DNA from: Verrucomicrobiaceae bacterium
Lineage (GTDB): Bacteria; Verrucomicrobiota; Verrucomicrobiia; Verrucomicrobiales; Verrucomicrobiaceae
Assembly (NCBI GenBank): GCA_016795465.1
Contig: JAEUHK010000108.1
Span: forward strand, 1-64,000
Direction of reading: 5' to 3'
Length of the DNA stretch: 64,000 nucleotides
Shown here: in pieces, positions 8,669 to 17,240 of the stretch
Position numbering within the stretch: the first letter of the stretch is position 1
How the letters are laid out: every line of letters starts with the position of its first letter
The notes under the pieces: generated by a model
What the model was told of the DNA's origin: nothing
The model's database searches: none
What the model saw: the letters and a program-made list of their open reading frames with translations, nothing else
Translations under genes and position numbers: made by a program

Positions 8669-9237
8669 ACATTTGAGACGTAGCCGTGAGAGCCTTCTTC
8701 GGAGAGCACACGGGCAGGGATGCCTCCCACGACGGCCTTGTCGGGCACATCGCGGGTGACGACGGCGTTGGGTGCCACCACGACATCATTCCCGATGCGG
8801 ATGCCGCCGAGGATTTTGGCCCCGCAGCCGAGGTACACACGGTCTCCGATCACCGGCACGCCCGGGTGTTTGCTGCGCTCATGCGTCTGGCCCAGCGTGA
8901 CGCCGTGGCTGAGGGTGCAATTCGCCCCGATGACGCTGCGGGTGTTGATTACGATGGAGTTCGCATGGCCCACGTAGAGTCCGGGGCCGATCTGGGTCGA
9001 AAACTCGATGTAGGTGCCGTAACGCACCTGCATGCGCCGATGCAGCCAGAGGAAGAAATGATATACCCCGTAGCGTGTGAGGGGCTGTGAGCGAAGGAAG
9101 GCGCACAAACGCATCATCACGGTGAAGCGAAAACCGCTCTCCTTCAGCCACTGGCGCATGAAGTCCCTCCACCCGGTGCCGGCGGCATAGCGGTGCTGGT
9201 CAGCGGCGATGCGGTGCCGGAGTTCACGAAACGTCAT
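8653..9237 (-). CDS. Serine acetyltransferase-like hexapeptide acyltransferase
   Basis: A 194-residue protein. The N-terminal third is helical; the C-terminal two thirds show left-handed beta-helix hexapeptide repeats (IGANCTLSHGVTLGQ, IGDRVYLGCGAKILGG, IGNDVVVAPNAVV) ending in the usual GIPARVL. This matches the LbH serine acetyltransferase group, many members of which sit in exopolysaccharide loci and O-acetylate sugars rather than serine. The SHG histidine (about residue 114) would be catalytic. It is on the minus strand, overlaps the flippase 3' end by 16 bases, and has its own upstream region before the divergent deacetylase. Confidence 0.8.
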   Translation of the reverse strand: MTFRELRHRIAADQHRYAAGTGWRDFMRQWLKESGFRFTVMMRLCAFLRSQPLTRYGVYHFFLWLHRRMQVRYGTYIEFSTQIGPGLYVGHANSIVINTRSVIGANCTLSHGVTLGQTHERSKHPGVPVIGDRVYLGCGAKILGGIRIGNDVVVAPNAVVTRDVPDKAVVGGIPARVLSEEGSHGYVSNVYPAA

Positions 9238-9362
9238 GGCGGACTAACAGCAGGCACAAGCCGTGCTGTAAAGCTTGATGTGTCACACAAAAAAATGCCG
9301 AGGCTTCCTTGACGAAGGCAAGGAGGATGCTTGAAGACTAAGCGAAAAAAGCCACCCGAACA
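9238..9362. other. Divergent intergenic region with short stem-loop
   Basis: This 125-base gap separates a minus-strand acetyltransferase from the plus-strand deacetylase and must hold their start signals. A hairpin can be drawn at 9247-9269 (ACAGCAGGC paired with GCC-G-TGCTGT around an ACAA loop), with no T-run. A TTGACG at 9309-9314 could be a -35 element but no convincing -10 follows. An AAGGAGG at 9319-9325 is too far from the ATG at 9363 to serve it. Confidence 0.3.
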
Positions 9363-10385
9363 ATGCCCTGGCGTCATGTCATCCACGACACTGTCTCATC
9401 CGTCTGCAACGGATGGGGTAAGCAGCGCCATCGTGGCAAACTGCGGGTGCTGATGTTTCATGGGCTCACCGACCGTGAGCACGATGGTTTGGAAAACTGC
9501 CAGCACAAGCATTTGCATGTGGAGCGATTCCAGATGCTCATGTCCCACCTGGCAGCACACTACGACGTCCTTTCGGTCGATGAGCTGGCGGGCCTTCTCG
9601 AAAATGGCCGCCCGCTTCCGTCCTACCCGGCCGTGCTGACGTTTGATGACGGCTTTGCCTCCAACTACCACCTGGCCTACCCGGTGCTGAAGCGCCACGG
9701 CCTGCCCGCGACGATTTACCTTGAAACGGAGTTTGTGGATGAGAAAAAGCCGATCTGGGTCGACCGCGTGGATTACGCCATGCAGCAGGCCGGGCGCACT
9801 CGCGGTGATCTGGTATCCTTCAAAGAAACACTCAAATTGCTGCCGCAAGCGGAGGTCCTGGCCGCGGTGGAGAAACTGGAGTCTGAAACCGGGCACCGCC
9901 TCGGCCGCGCTGACCGCGATGACGTGCCTGCGATCTACCGTGCGCTGGACTGGAGCCAGGTGCGGGAGATGGCGGCCAGCGGGCTGGTCTCGTTTGGCTC
10001 GCACACCCACTCGCATGTGATCCTGGGCCGGGCGGCCCCGGAGGTCATCCGGCACGAGCTCGAGACGTCCCGCCGCATCATCGAGAGGGAAACGGGCACC
10101 CCATGCACGCATTTTTGCTACCCCAATGGTTCGCCGGGCGATTTTTCAGATGCCTCGGAGGAGATTTTGCGCTCGTGCGGCTTCCGTTCATCGCTGACGA
10201 CCGTGGGTGGGCTCAATTCGATCCCTTGCAGTCCTTTTCTACTACGCCGGCTGGGCATGACGAACGACCTGCGGGAATCGCAATTTGAGCAGTACCTGGC
10301 CGTCGGTAGTGCTTCGATGACCGGAATCTTCGGGGGGCAGCGTCATGAGAAGGCCCAACCGGTTAGTCATCCTAACCCATCATGA
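9363..10385 (+). CDS. Polysaccharide deacetylase (NodB homology domain)
   Basis: A 340-residue carbohydrate esterase family 4-type protein. The NodB motifs are visible: LTFDDGF (92-98, catalytic/metal Asp pair), the metal-binding SHTHSH (H214, H216, H218) and a CYPNG segment later on. No signal peptide is evident, so it may act in the cytoplasm or at the membrane face on lipid-linked precursors. It would remove N- or O-acetyl groups from a glycan. The stop overlaps the start of the next gene (ATGA), so the two are coupled. Confidence 0.85.
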   Translation: MPWRHVIHDTVSSVCNGWGKQRHRGKLRVLMFHGLTDREHDGLENCQHKHLHVERFQMLMSHLAAHYDVLSVDELAGLLENGRPLPSYPAVLTFDDGFASNYHLAYPVLKRHGLPATIYLETEFVDEKKPIWVDRVDYAMQQAGRTRGDLVSFKETLKLLPQAEVLAAVEKLESETGHRLGRADRDDVPAIYRALDWSQVREMAASGLVSFGSHTHSHVILGRAAPEVIRHELETSRRIIERETGTPCTHFCYPNGSPGDFSDASEEILRSCGFRSSLTTVGGLNSIPCSPFLLRRLGMTNDLRESQFEQYLAVGSASMTGIFGGQRHEKAQPVSHPNPS

Positions 10386-11116
10386 TTACGATCGAGTTCC
10401 CTCCGAAGGCGGGATGCCGTGTGCGACACATGTGGCTTGCCCCCAGGCCTTTGCTGCGATCGGCGGCGGGTTTTTCCGTGTATTACAATTGTGCGAGCAT
10501 ACGGGCTTGGCCGGGGTTTGTCCGGGAGATGAAGCGCAAGCTGGAGGTGGATATCTCTGCTGGTGGTGAGGCCGTGGTGGCTGCCATGGGCCAGGATGCC
10601 AGATACAAACTACGCCGCGCCCAGCGGGAGGGGGGGCAGACGATCAGGGACGCAGACATGGAAGGTTTCCTGGGCTTTTACAACGAGTTTGCCACTGCCA
10701 AGAATCTTCCGCAGATGGATGGCAGCCATCTTGGGGTCTATTGGCAGCATCTCATCGTTACCACGATGTGGATCGATAATGAGAGGGCCAGCTCCCACGC
10801 GTGGGTAATCTCACCCGAGGAGAAGAAGGCCTCCCTGCTCTGGGCGTCATCGTGTTTCCGTCAGATCAGCGGAAGCCAGGAGCGCAACCGGCTTTCCCGG
10901 GCCCACCTGTTGCATTATTTGGATGACATGACAACCGCCGCGGAGGCTGGCTGCACCACCTATGATTTTGGCTACTTCGGGCAGTTGTCCGAGGAGATGG
11001 AGGCGGTCAACCGCTTTAAGTCCCAGTTTCCTTGCACGTCTGTCGAGGTCAGCACCTACACATCCCTTCCCCTATATGTTTGGACAAAGCTCCGCCGCCA
11101 TGCCGTCCAGTCCTGA
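10382..11116 (+). CDS. FemAB/CelD-like acyltransferase (GNAT fold)
   Basis: A 244-residue protein with the tract YKLRRAQREG near residues 78-87 and the GCTTYDFGYFGQ segment near the C-terminus. Both are typical of the acetyltransferase-6/CelD and FemAB-like group, in which a basic helix is followed by a GNAT core and a final 'YDFG' strand. Proteins of this type are common in exopolysaccharide loci and are thought to acylate or aminoacylate glycan or lipid. It is coupled to the deacetylase upstream and its end overlaps the likely start of the glycosyltransferase downstream. The donor and acceptor are unknown. Confidence 0.65.
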   Translation: MITIEFPPKAGCRVRHMWLAPRPLLRSAAGFSVYYNCASIRAWPGFVREMKRKLEVDISAGGEAVVAAMGQDARYKLRRAQREGGQTIRDADMEGFLGFYNEFATAKNLPQMDGSHLGVYWQHLIVTTMWIDNERASSHAWVISPEEKKASLLWASSCFRQISGSQERNRLSRAHLLHYLDDMTTAAEAGCTTYDFGYFGQLSEEMEAVNRFKSQFPCTSVEVSTYTSLPLYVWTKLRRHAVQS

Positions 11117-12389
11117 AGCGATGCCCGGGTATGTTGCCGGTTCAGACACGCAGCGTGGCCGTATCCTGCTCGTCTCGCACAATTTTCCTCCCACCCAGGG
11201 GCCTGAGTCATCCTTGGTGCGCTTGAACACAATCGATCTAAGCTGCAGGGGCTGGAAGCTCTCCGTGCTCACCACGACAATGATGCACATGCATCAGCGG
11301 ATGGATTTGAAAATGCTGGAGGGGCTGCCGGAGGGGCTGGAGATCATGCGCACGCCGAGTTGCGACGCTGTCTTCAGGCAGCGCTATCCACGTCTGGCTG
11401 GAGGCGTTTTGCGTGTGTTGATGCATGTGTTGCCTGAGATCTTTCTCGGATGGGCCTTTTCCGCCGTGCCTGAGGGGAGACGCTGGCTGTCGCGCAATCC
11501 TGCATCGATCATTTATTCACGAGCCACGAAACATGTCAGCAATGTCACCGGGCTGTACCTGAAGCGCTCCACTGGATTGCCTTGGGTGGCGCATTTTAGC
11601 GATCCTTGGCTCGGCTACCCCATGAACCCCTGCCAGATCAGGCTGGGCAGGATGATCGAGCGTCGGATTTTCCGGGAGGCAGATGCCGTGGTCACGGTGA
11701 GCCGACAGCTGGCAGCTCATTTCGCCAGCATTCATCCCTACGCAGCCTCAAAGATACATGTGATTCCCCACGGCTATGAGGCTGAGGTAACCCACGCAGG
11801 GGCCAGGAACACACAAACGGCCGGCAGAGAACTTCAGGTCATCCATGCGGGTTCCTTCATGCCTGGCTTGCGTGAGCCGCTGTCATTTTTTTCCGGTCTC
11901 GCACGACTGCACCGGGCCACGAATCTGCTAGGGCGCATCAAAGTGACAATGGTTGGGGAAGATACCAGACGTTACCAAGCTGCTGCTGAAGCCATGGGCA
12001 TTGCTTCGCTGCTCGATTTGAGGGACTCTGTGCCGTTCCATGTTTGCAAGGAGATGATTGACAGGGCTGACTTGTTACTGGTTCTGGACACACCAGGATT
12101 TGAAGGAGTTTTCCTTCCGACGAAGCTCGTGGAGTATCTTCCTTTTAGAAAGCCCGTGCTGGGCGTCACGGAGCACGGCAGCGCAGTGCATGACGTGTTG
12201 CAAGAATGCGGGCATCATTTCGCGGCCATTGATGATGAAGTATCGATCGCCACCACCATCGCCAGCCTTCTGGAGCGTTGGGACTATGGCCGTTGGGATG
12301 ACTTATCCTCAACGAACAGGTTCGAACGTTATCGAATCGACCGGGTGAACACCCGTCTCGACGAACTCTTCCTCAGCCTGCTCACCTGA
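11100..12389 (+). CDS. Glycosyltransferase family 4-like protein
   Basis: A 429-residue glycosyltransferase with an N-terminal RILLVSHNFPPTQGPESS segment (a GT4-type beta1/loop) and a C-terminal GT-B half with FEGVFLPTKLVEYL and RKPVLGV, corresponding to the nucleotide-sugar binding site. The ATG at 11100 is chosen because upstream codons belong to the overlapping acyltransferase gene; ATG 11121 is also possible. It is clearly paralogous to the glycosyltransferase at 14530-15801: the segments VSHNFPPT.GPESSLVRLNT, YSRA.KHVSNV and LPWVAHFSDPW occur in both. The sugar transferred is not known. Confidence 0.8.
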   Translation: MPSSPEAMPGYVAGSDTQRGRILLVSHNFPPTQGPESSLVRLNTIDLSCRGWKLSVLTTTMMHMHQRMDLKMLEGLPEGLEIMRTPSCDAVFRQRYPRLAGGVLRVLMHVLPEIFLGWAFSAVPEGRRWLSRNPASIIYSRATKHVSNVTGLYLKRSTGLPWVAHFSDPWLGYPMNPCQIRLGRMIERRIFREADAVVTVSRQLAAHFASIHPYAASKIHVIPHGYEAEVTHAGARNTQTAGRELQVIHAGSFMPGLREPLSFFSGLARLHRATNLLGRIKVTMVGEDTRRYQAAAEAMGIASLLDLRDSVPFHVCKEMIDRADLLLVLDTPGFEGVFLPTKLVEYLPFRKPVLGVTEHGSAVHDVLQECGHHFAAIDDEVSIATTIASLLERWDYGRWDDLSSTNRFERYRIDRVNTRLDELFLSLLT

Positions 12390-12408
12390 AGCAGACTGCC
12401 TCTCCCTC

Positions 12409-13209
12409 TCAAGAAGTCGGCTTCTGGCAGATATAGCACACCGGGCAGGATACAAAGGCAGGATCATCCGGATTCTGCTGCTGTCCTTCACGATCGATTG
12501 CCGTCACATCAGCAAACCCTGCACGGAGCAATTGGCGTTTCTGCTGTGCTGGATTCACCAAGCATCTCAGCAGTTTGAAGTTGTGGGCTTGATCCACGCG
12601 GATGGAATAATCGGCGTGCGAAGCCTCATGAGTGCGCAGCTTCAGGAAATGAATCAAACCCGCTGACCATTGGATCATGCCGTAGATCAACCCTTTGAGG
12701 CTGGGGCGGATCCCCATGTTACGGATGGCGGTGAAGGTCCAAGGGCGAGGAGGCAGGTTGCGCCCATTGGCTGATGAAAAGGCAAACATGCCGCCAGGGC
12801 GCAGTAGCCTGAACACCTCCCGCGCTACCGATTCCCTTCCTTCATAGTCCACGCTGTCGATTCCATTCCACGAGAACAAAACGAAGTCTAAACTACCGCT
12901 TTCGAAGCCGGGCATGGACCTTGCGTCCGCCACCCTGAAGTCGAGCGCTGGGAAGCGCTTGCGGCAGTTCTCGACCATGCTGGCAGAGTAGTCCACACCT
13001 GTATACGAAGCAGGTTCCAGGCTCATCAGGTGTGGAGTCGTCCGGCCTGCGCCCACGCCGATGTCGAGCACACGTCCGCCAGTGATATGATTTCGGGCGA
13101 TGCGCAGCATGGCTTCCTCGCTGAACAACAAATCCTGCCTCTCCGCATAGTAGCTGACTGTGCTTGGGTCCTCGTACAGTTGCTGGCTTGGGTCTGATGG
13201 CATGCTCAA
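12409..13209 (-). CDS. Class I SAM-dependent methyltransferase
   Basis: A 266-residue protein with motif I VLDIGVGAGRTTPHL (about residues 46-60), the acidic TGVDYSASM strand, and a LLRPGGMFAFSSANGRN segment. This is a standard methyltransferase domain 11/25 layout. The C-terminus ends in FVSCPVCYICQK, three cysteines in nine residues, which may bind a metal or form disulfides and is unusual for the family. It converges on the glycosyltransferase with a 19-base gap. A methionine codon two residues downstream is an alternative start. Confidence 0.8.
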   Translation of the reverse strand: MSMPSDPSQQLYEDPSTVSYYAERQDLLFSEEAMLRIARNHITGGRVLDIGVGAGRTTPHLMSLEPASYTGVDYSASMVENCRKRFPALDFRVADARSMPGFESGSLDFVLFSWNGIDSVDYEGRESVAREVFRLLRPGGMFAFSSANGRNLPPRPWTFTAIRNMGIRPSLKGLIYGMIQWSAGLIHFLKLRTHEASHADYSIRVDQAHNFKLLRCLVNPAQQKRQLLRAGFADVTAIDREGQQQNPDDPAFVSCPVCYICQKPTS

Positions 13210-13299
13210 GAGAAATCAGTCTGGTAAAAACTGGATGTCGCACGCTGCCCAATCGGCGTCAAAGCTTTTGTCTGCAGGGCCACGGGGCAAGCGGGGCTC

Positions 13300-14439
13300 T
13301 CAATGATCTGCTGTGCCGCTTTTACGAGCGCGTGGCTGCTTGAGGCGTTTCAGGGCCTCGAAGAGCTTGCCGCAAATGGAGCGTGGATTCGCGGCCTGAA
13401 TGTCCACGATCTGTCGTTCGCTGTTGGCCCATTCGCTTTTGTAGCTGGCCTCCCCGCCGAGGAAATCATACTCCGAGAGCCCGTGCTCGATGCACCAGCG
13501 CATCATCGCGGTGAGCATCATCTTGCCCGCACGTTCCTTTTCCCACTCCGGCAGCCAGCCGCCCTGAAAGCACCATGCCTTGCCAGCATAGGCAAAGTCA
13601 TAACGACCCGCCACGATCTGCCCATCCGCCTCGATGAACAGCATCGCCAGATGCCCGGCCGCCAGCATGCGGGCCGAGACTTCATCATGAAAACGGCGGT
13701 AGCGATCGGAGAGAAAGCTGCGGCGGCGGTCTCCCCAGCGTTTCTCATTCAAATCGCGGATGACCTGCATGCCCTCGGCCACCGCCATGTTCACGCCCGC
13801 CTCTTTCATCACGATGCGATGCTCGCGATGAAACTTGTTCCATCGCGTGCGGAAGGTGCCGGAGCGGCTCGCAAGGAAGCCATCCCAGCTCGCAGGCAGC
13901 GTCAGATAAGGCGAGGTCGTGGCGGGAGTGATCGTCAGCGAACGTCCATGCACGGCGAAGGCCTTTTCCAGCAGCGGCAGCGTGGGCGAATCACCGCACA
14001 TCGTTTCAAAACGCAGCAAATCCCACGAACGGCCTTCCTCACGAAGCAGGTAATCGCAAAACACCGATGCCACTGCCTCCTCGTGCCCCCTACGCATCAC
14101 CCAGTCGAGGTATTCGGAGGCTGTGTCCGCCTTTTGCCCCACCAAAATCACACGCCGCATCCAGCGGCCGACATGGCCAGCACCGCGATCGAGCATCATC
14201 GGAGCCACGCCGAGCAGTTTCCCATCCACCGCGTCACGTGCCACCAGCACCAGCCAGCGTCCGCCATCGCCATAGACACCCATCCAGGTGTCCAGCCAGG
14301 GCCAGGAAAGGAAGATGGCATCCGCGGCGCTGTTCACGGCCAGTTCAGGCCATTCCGCGGCCAGCTTGCTCCACTCTCCCGGAGCACTCACGCATGACAC
14401 GCGTGGACGGAGCTGGGCGGGAGTGCTGGGAGAGGCCAT
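13300..14439 (-). CDS. CelD-like GNAT acyltransferase (acetyltransferase-6)
   Basis: A 379-residue protein with an FRTRWNKFHREHRI segment in the middle and an AWCFQGGWLPEWEKERAGKM segment further on, then a YDFLGGEASYKSEWA motif. These are hallmarks of the acetyltransferase-6/BioF2-like (CelD) family found in cellulose and exopolysaccharide loci. It is divergent from, and 90 bases from, a glycosyltransferase that is paralogous to the one coupled with the other CelD/FemAB-like gene at 10382. The acyl donor and acceptor are not evident. Confidence 0.72.
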   Translation of the reverse strand: MASPSTPAQLRPRVSCVSAPGEWSKLAAEWPELAVNSAADAIFLSWPWLDTWMGVYGDGGRWLVLVARDAVDGKLLGVAPMMLDRGAGHVGRWMRRVILVGQKADTASEYLDWVMRRGHEEAVASVFCDYLLREEGRSWDLLRFETMCGDSPTLPLLEKAFAVHGRSLTITPATTSPYLTLPASWDGFLASRSGTFRTRWNKFHREHRIVMKEAGVNMAVAEGMQVIRDLNEKRWGDRRRSFLSDRYRRFHDEVSARMLAAGHLAMLFIEADGQIVAGRYDFAYAGKAWCFQGGWLPEWEKERAGKMMLTAMMRWCIEHGLSEYDFLGGEASYKSEWANSERQIVDIQAANPRSICGKLFEALKRLKQPRARKSGTADH

Positions 14440-14529
14440 TTGATGAAGTCACACATTGTCTCGCGAAACTCATGGTCAACCATTTCGCCCATAAATGCGG
14501 AGTTTCTTGCCTTCAGTCCCTCGGAGACT

Positions 14530-15801
14530 ATGACCAAAGTCGTCCTTATGCCGGGTTCTGCTCGCATCCTTCTCGTCTCGCACAATTTTCCGCCCACCTC
14601 CGGGCCGGAATCCTCGCTCGTGCGGCTGAACACCGCGTGGATGCTGAGAGCGGGATTTGACGTACGCGTGCTCACCACGACGCGATCTCACACGCTGCAG
14701 GCAATGGATCGCACGCTCATGGCAGGTTTGCCGGAGGATCTGGTGGTCGAGAGGCAGGCCAGCCCGGAGGCGGTGCTCAGCGAGGTCTATCCGCGTGCGG
14801 GCCGGCACATCGCGGTGCTTTTGGGGCGTCATGTGCTGCCGGAGATTTTCCTTCCGTGGGCGCTGCCTGCCACGGAGGCTGGCTGCCGCATGGTGAGGCA
14901 GTGGCAGCCGCATGTCATTTACTCGCGTGCGCCGAAGCATGTGAGCAATGTGGTCGGCTGGCGCATGAAACACCAAACCGGCCTGCCGTGGGTGGCGCAT
15001 TTCAGCGATCCGTGGATCACCGCGGGCCTTCCTTATCGCCGGCTGCAGCGTCTGCTGGGCCTGCCGCTGGAGAGGCGCATCCTGCGGGATGCGGATGCGC
15101 TCGTGTTTGTGACACGCCAGGCGATGGAGCGCATGCTCGCGCCACATCCAGCAGCATGGCGTGAACGTGCCCGCATCATTCCGCATGGCTACGAGGCCGC
15201 TCCGGCGGATGCGGGGGTGCCTCCGGCGGAAGGACCGCTGACGGTGATTCACGCCGGTGCCTTTTATCCCGGCATTCGCGGTCCGGAGACATTGATCGAA
15301 GCCTTGAAACGCATGCATGCCGCGGCCTCGCTCGATGGCAGGCTGGTGGTGGAGTGTGTGGGTGATGACAGCGTGCGTTATCGCGAGCAGGCGGATGCCG
15401 CCGGGCTGGCCGGTGTGCTGCGTTTTGTGCCACCGGTGCCGTTTGATGAGTGTCAGAGAAAAATCGCGGCGAGTCATCTCACGCTCATTCTCGACACCGC
15501 AGGCTATGGCGGGCTCTTTTTGCCCACAAAGCTCTTCGAGGCCTTTGCCTCACGGCGTCCCGTGCTAGGCCTCGCGGAGCCCGGCAGTGCCGTGGCGGAG
15601 ATTTTGGAGCAGGCGAGCCTGCCGTGGGCGGACGTGCGCACGCCAGCGCACATCGCCGAGGTTTTCACCCGGTTGCTCGAGGCGTGGGAAACGCGTGGTG
15701 AGGCTCCGACGGCTGGTAATCGCGATGTCGTGGAGCGTTTCGAGATCAATCGTGTGAACGAGCCGCTTGCCGCGCTGCTGCACGAGATGGCGGGACGTTG
15801 A
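14530..15801 (+). CDS. Glycosyltransferase family 4-like protein (paralogue)
   Basis: A 423-residue GT-B glycosyltransferase. The N-terminal RILLVSHNFPPTSGPESS and the C-terminal GLFLPTKLFEAFASRRPVLGL match the paralogue at 11100-12389 over the full length. The ATG at 14530 aligns with the paralogue's N-terminus better than the upstream ATG at 14440, which would add 30 non-homologous residues into the divergent promoter region. It would transfer a sugar from a nucleotide donor to a lipid-linked acceptor in the cytoplasm. The stop is 8 bases from the end of the convergent gene. Confidence 0.82.
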   Translation: MTKVVLMPGSARILLVSHNFPPTSGPESSLVRLNTAWMLRAGFDVRVLTTTRSHTLQAMDRTLMAGLPEDLVVERQASPEAVLSEVYPRAGRHIAVLLGRHVLPEIFLPWALPATEAGCRMVRQWQPHVIYSRAPKHVSNVVGWRMKHQTGLPWVAHFSDPWITAGLPYRRLQRLLGLPLERRILRDADALVFVTRQAMERMLAPHPAAWRERARIIPHGYEAAPADAGVPPAEGPLTVIHAGAFYPGIRGPETLIEALKRMHAAASLDGRLVVECVGDDSVRYREQADAAGLAGVLRFVPPVPFDECQRKIAASHLTLILDTAGYGGLFLPTKLFEAFASRRPVLGLAEPGSAVAEILEQASLPWADVRTPAHIAEVFTRLLEAWETRGEAPTAGNRDVVERFEINRVNEPLAALLHEMAGR

Positions 15802-15809
15802 TCAGGTGC

Positions 15810-17135
15810 TCACTTCCAGCTCGTCTCGATCAAATCCGGGCTGAAGACCTGCGGGAAGCACCGATGCAGCTCGTCGTAGGCTGGCCGCAGACGCTCGCGA
15901 TCGGCCTCGTGCGCCAGCGTGGGATGAGGCCGCCAGTGCGGCTGCGCGATGTCACTCGTCCATGGCTTGCCGTGACGCTCCGCGGAGGTTTTGAGGAGCT
16001 GGTTGAGCTTCTCGCGGGAGAGATGACAGGCCAGATGATCGACCGCCCACTGGCGTGGCGTGATTTGGGAAGCCTTCGCCAGCAGCGCCATGAGATCCTC
16101 ATGCACATGACCAGGCCGCAGCCGCCGCCCCGTGTGCTCATTGATGTAAGCCAGCGGCCCTACATGGGCATCCTCGCGCATGGCGAGCGCACAACCGGCA
16201 AAGAGGCTCTCCACCGCGGCCACGCAGCAGCCCTCACGGCGGGTCATGATCACGGAGACCTTGGCCTGGCATTGCAGGCGGGCCACTTCGGCGATGGGGA
16301 TGGACTCATGGATTTCGAGTTGTTGAGGCACGCCATGCGCCCGTGCGAGCGCCCGGATGGTCTCGGTGCTGCGGCCGGGCTCACGCTGGCCGATGAGCAC
16401 GATCTTCAAATGCGCCGGCATGCGCCGCAGGGCGCGGAAGAGCTCCCAGTGCCGTTTGAACTCGCCCCAGTTCGCCACCATCACGATGTCGGTCTCCCGC
16501 TCGGAAGGCGCTTTCGGCTCATAAAGCACCGGATTGATCCAATCGCACGGCAGCGTCTGCAGGCAGCGCAAACGCGTATGAAAGGCCTCAATGGCCTCGA
16601 TCTCGCCGTAGTTGCAGCTTTGGACAAAAACATCCCCCGTCGTGCAGGCCAACGCGAGCCCGAGCACGGCGTAATCGGTGGGTGACCAGCTCGTGGAGAG
16701 CACGAGGTTGTAGTTCTCATCGATCCAGCGGCGTCCAGCGGCATCGAGACCGAGAAGCAGTCGTGCCCAGTTGTACTCAAAGGTCATCAGCAGCAGGCCT
16801 TTCTCCCCGCCGGGGCCAGGAGCCTTCAAAATCACGCTGCGTGTGAGATGCGGTTTGTCCTTCAACAAGCCCGCATAGCGAGGCTCAGCCCGCACCGCGG
16901 CCTCCCACGGCGCTGGATCGTCAAAACCGGGCTTTCGATGCAGCGCATCGACTGCACGGCGACGGCTGGCGGGACTCTCCAGCATCGTCAATGCTCGCGT
17001 GAGTCGTGCGATGCGCTCCGCTGGCTCCTGGGCTGTGAGACCCCGGGCATGCGCCAGCCATCCGCCCACATGCCGAAGACGGCGCGAGTAGCGGAGAGCA
17101 TCCTTCAGCGGCAGCAGGGAAGTGGTGAGAGACAT
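15810..17135 (-). CDS. Glycosyltransferase family 1-like protein
   Basis: A 441-residue protein. The C-terminal half has a GT-B look: DIVMVANWGEFKRHWELFRAL, LKIVLIGQREPGRS and then ESLFAGCALAMRED, the usual position of the nucleotide-sugar site. The N-terminal half is helical and basic. The minus-strand frame is open much further upstream, but the ATG at 17135 is chosen because everything beyond it lies antisense to a polymerase gene and shows no homology. Two trailing residues form SWK at the end. The donor sugar cannot be read. Confidence 0.7.
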   Translation of the reverse strand: MSLTTSLLPLKDALRYSRRLRHVGGWLAHARGLTAQEPAERIARLTRALTMLESPASRRRAVDALHRKPGFDDPAPWEAAVRAEPRYAGLLKDKPHLTRSVILKAPGPGGEKGLLLMTFEYNWARLLLGLDAAGRRWIDENYNLVLSTSWSPTDYAVLGLALACTTGDVFVQSCNYGEIEAIEAFHTRLRCLQTLPCDWINPVLYEPKAPSERETDIVMVANWGEFKRHWELFRALRRMPAHLKIVLIGQREPGRSTETIRALARAHGVPQQLEIHESIPIAEVARLQCQAKVSVIMTRREGCCVAAVESLFAGCALAMREDAHVGPLAYINEHTGRRLRPGHVHEDLMALLAKASQITPRQWAVDHLACHLSREKLNQLLKTSAERHGKPWTSDIAQPHWRPHPTLAHEADRERLRPAYDELHRCFPQVFSPDLIETSWK

Positions 17136-17240
17136 CAAAGGTGGGAGCGTCCTATAGGAACTCGAGCCGCCAAGGCAAGGCGCATGAGAGCGATCTGTTG
17201 ATTGCGCCTCGCCGAGGTGGTACATCCCGGCCCTCCTCTC

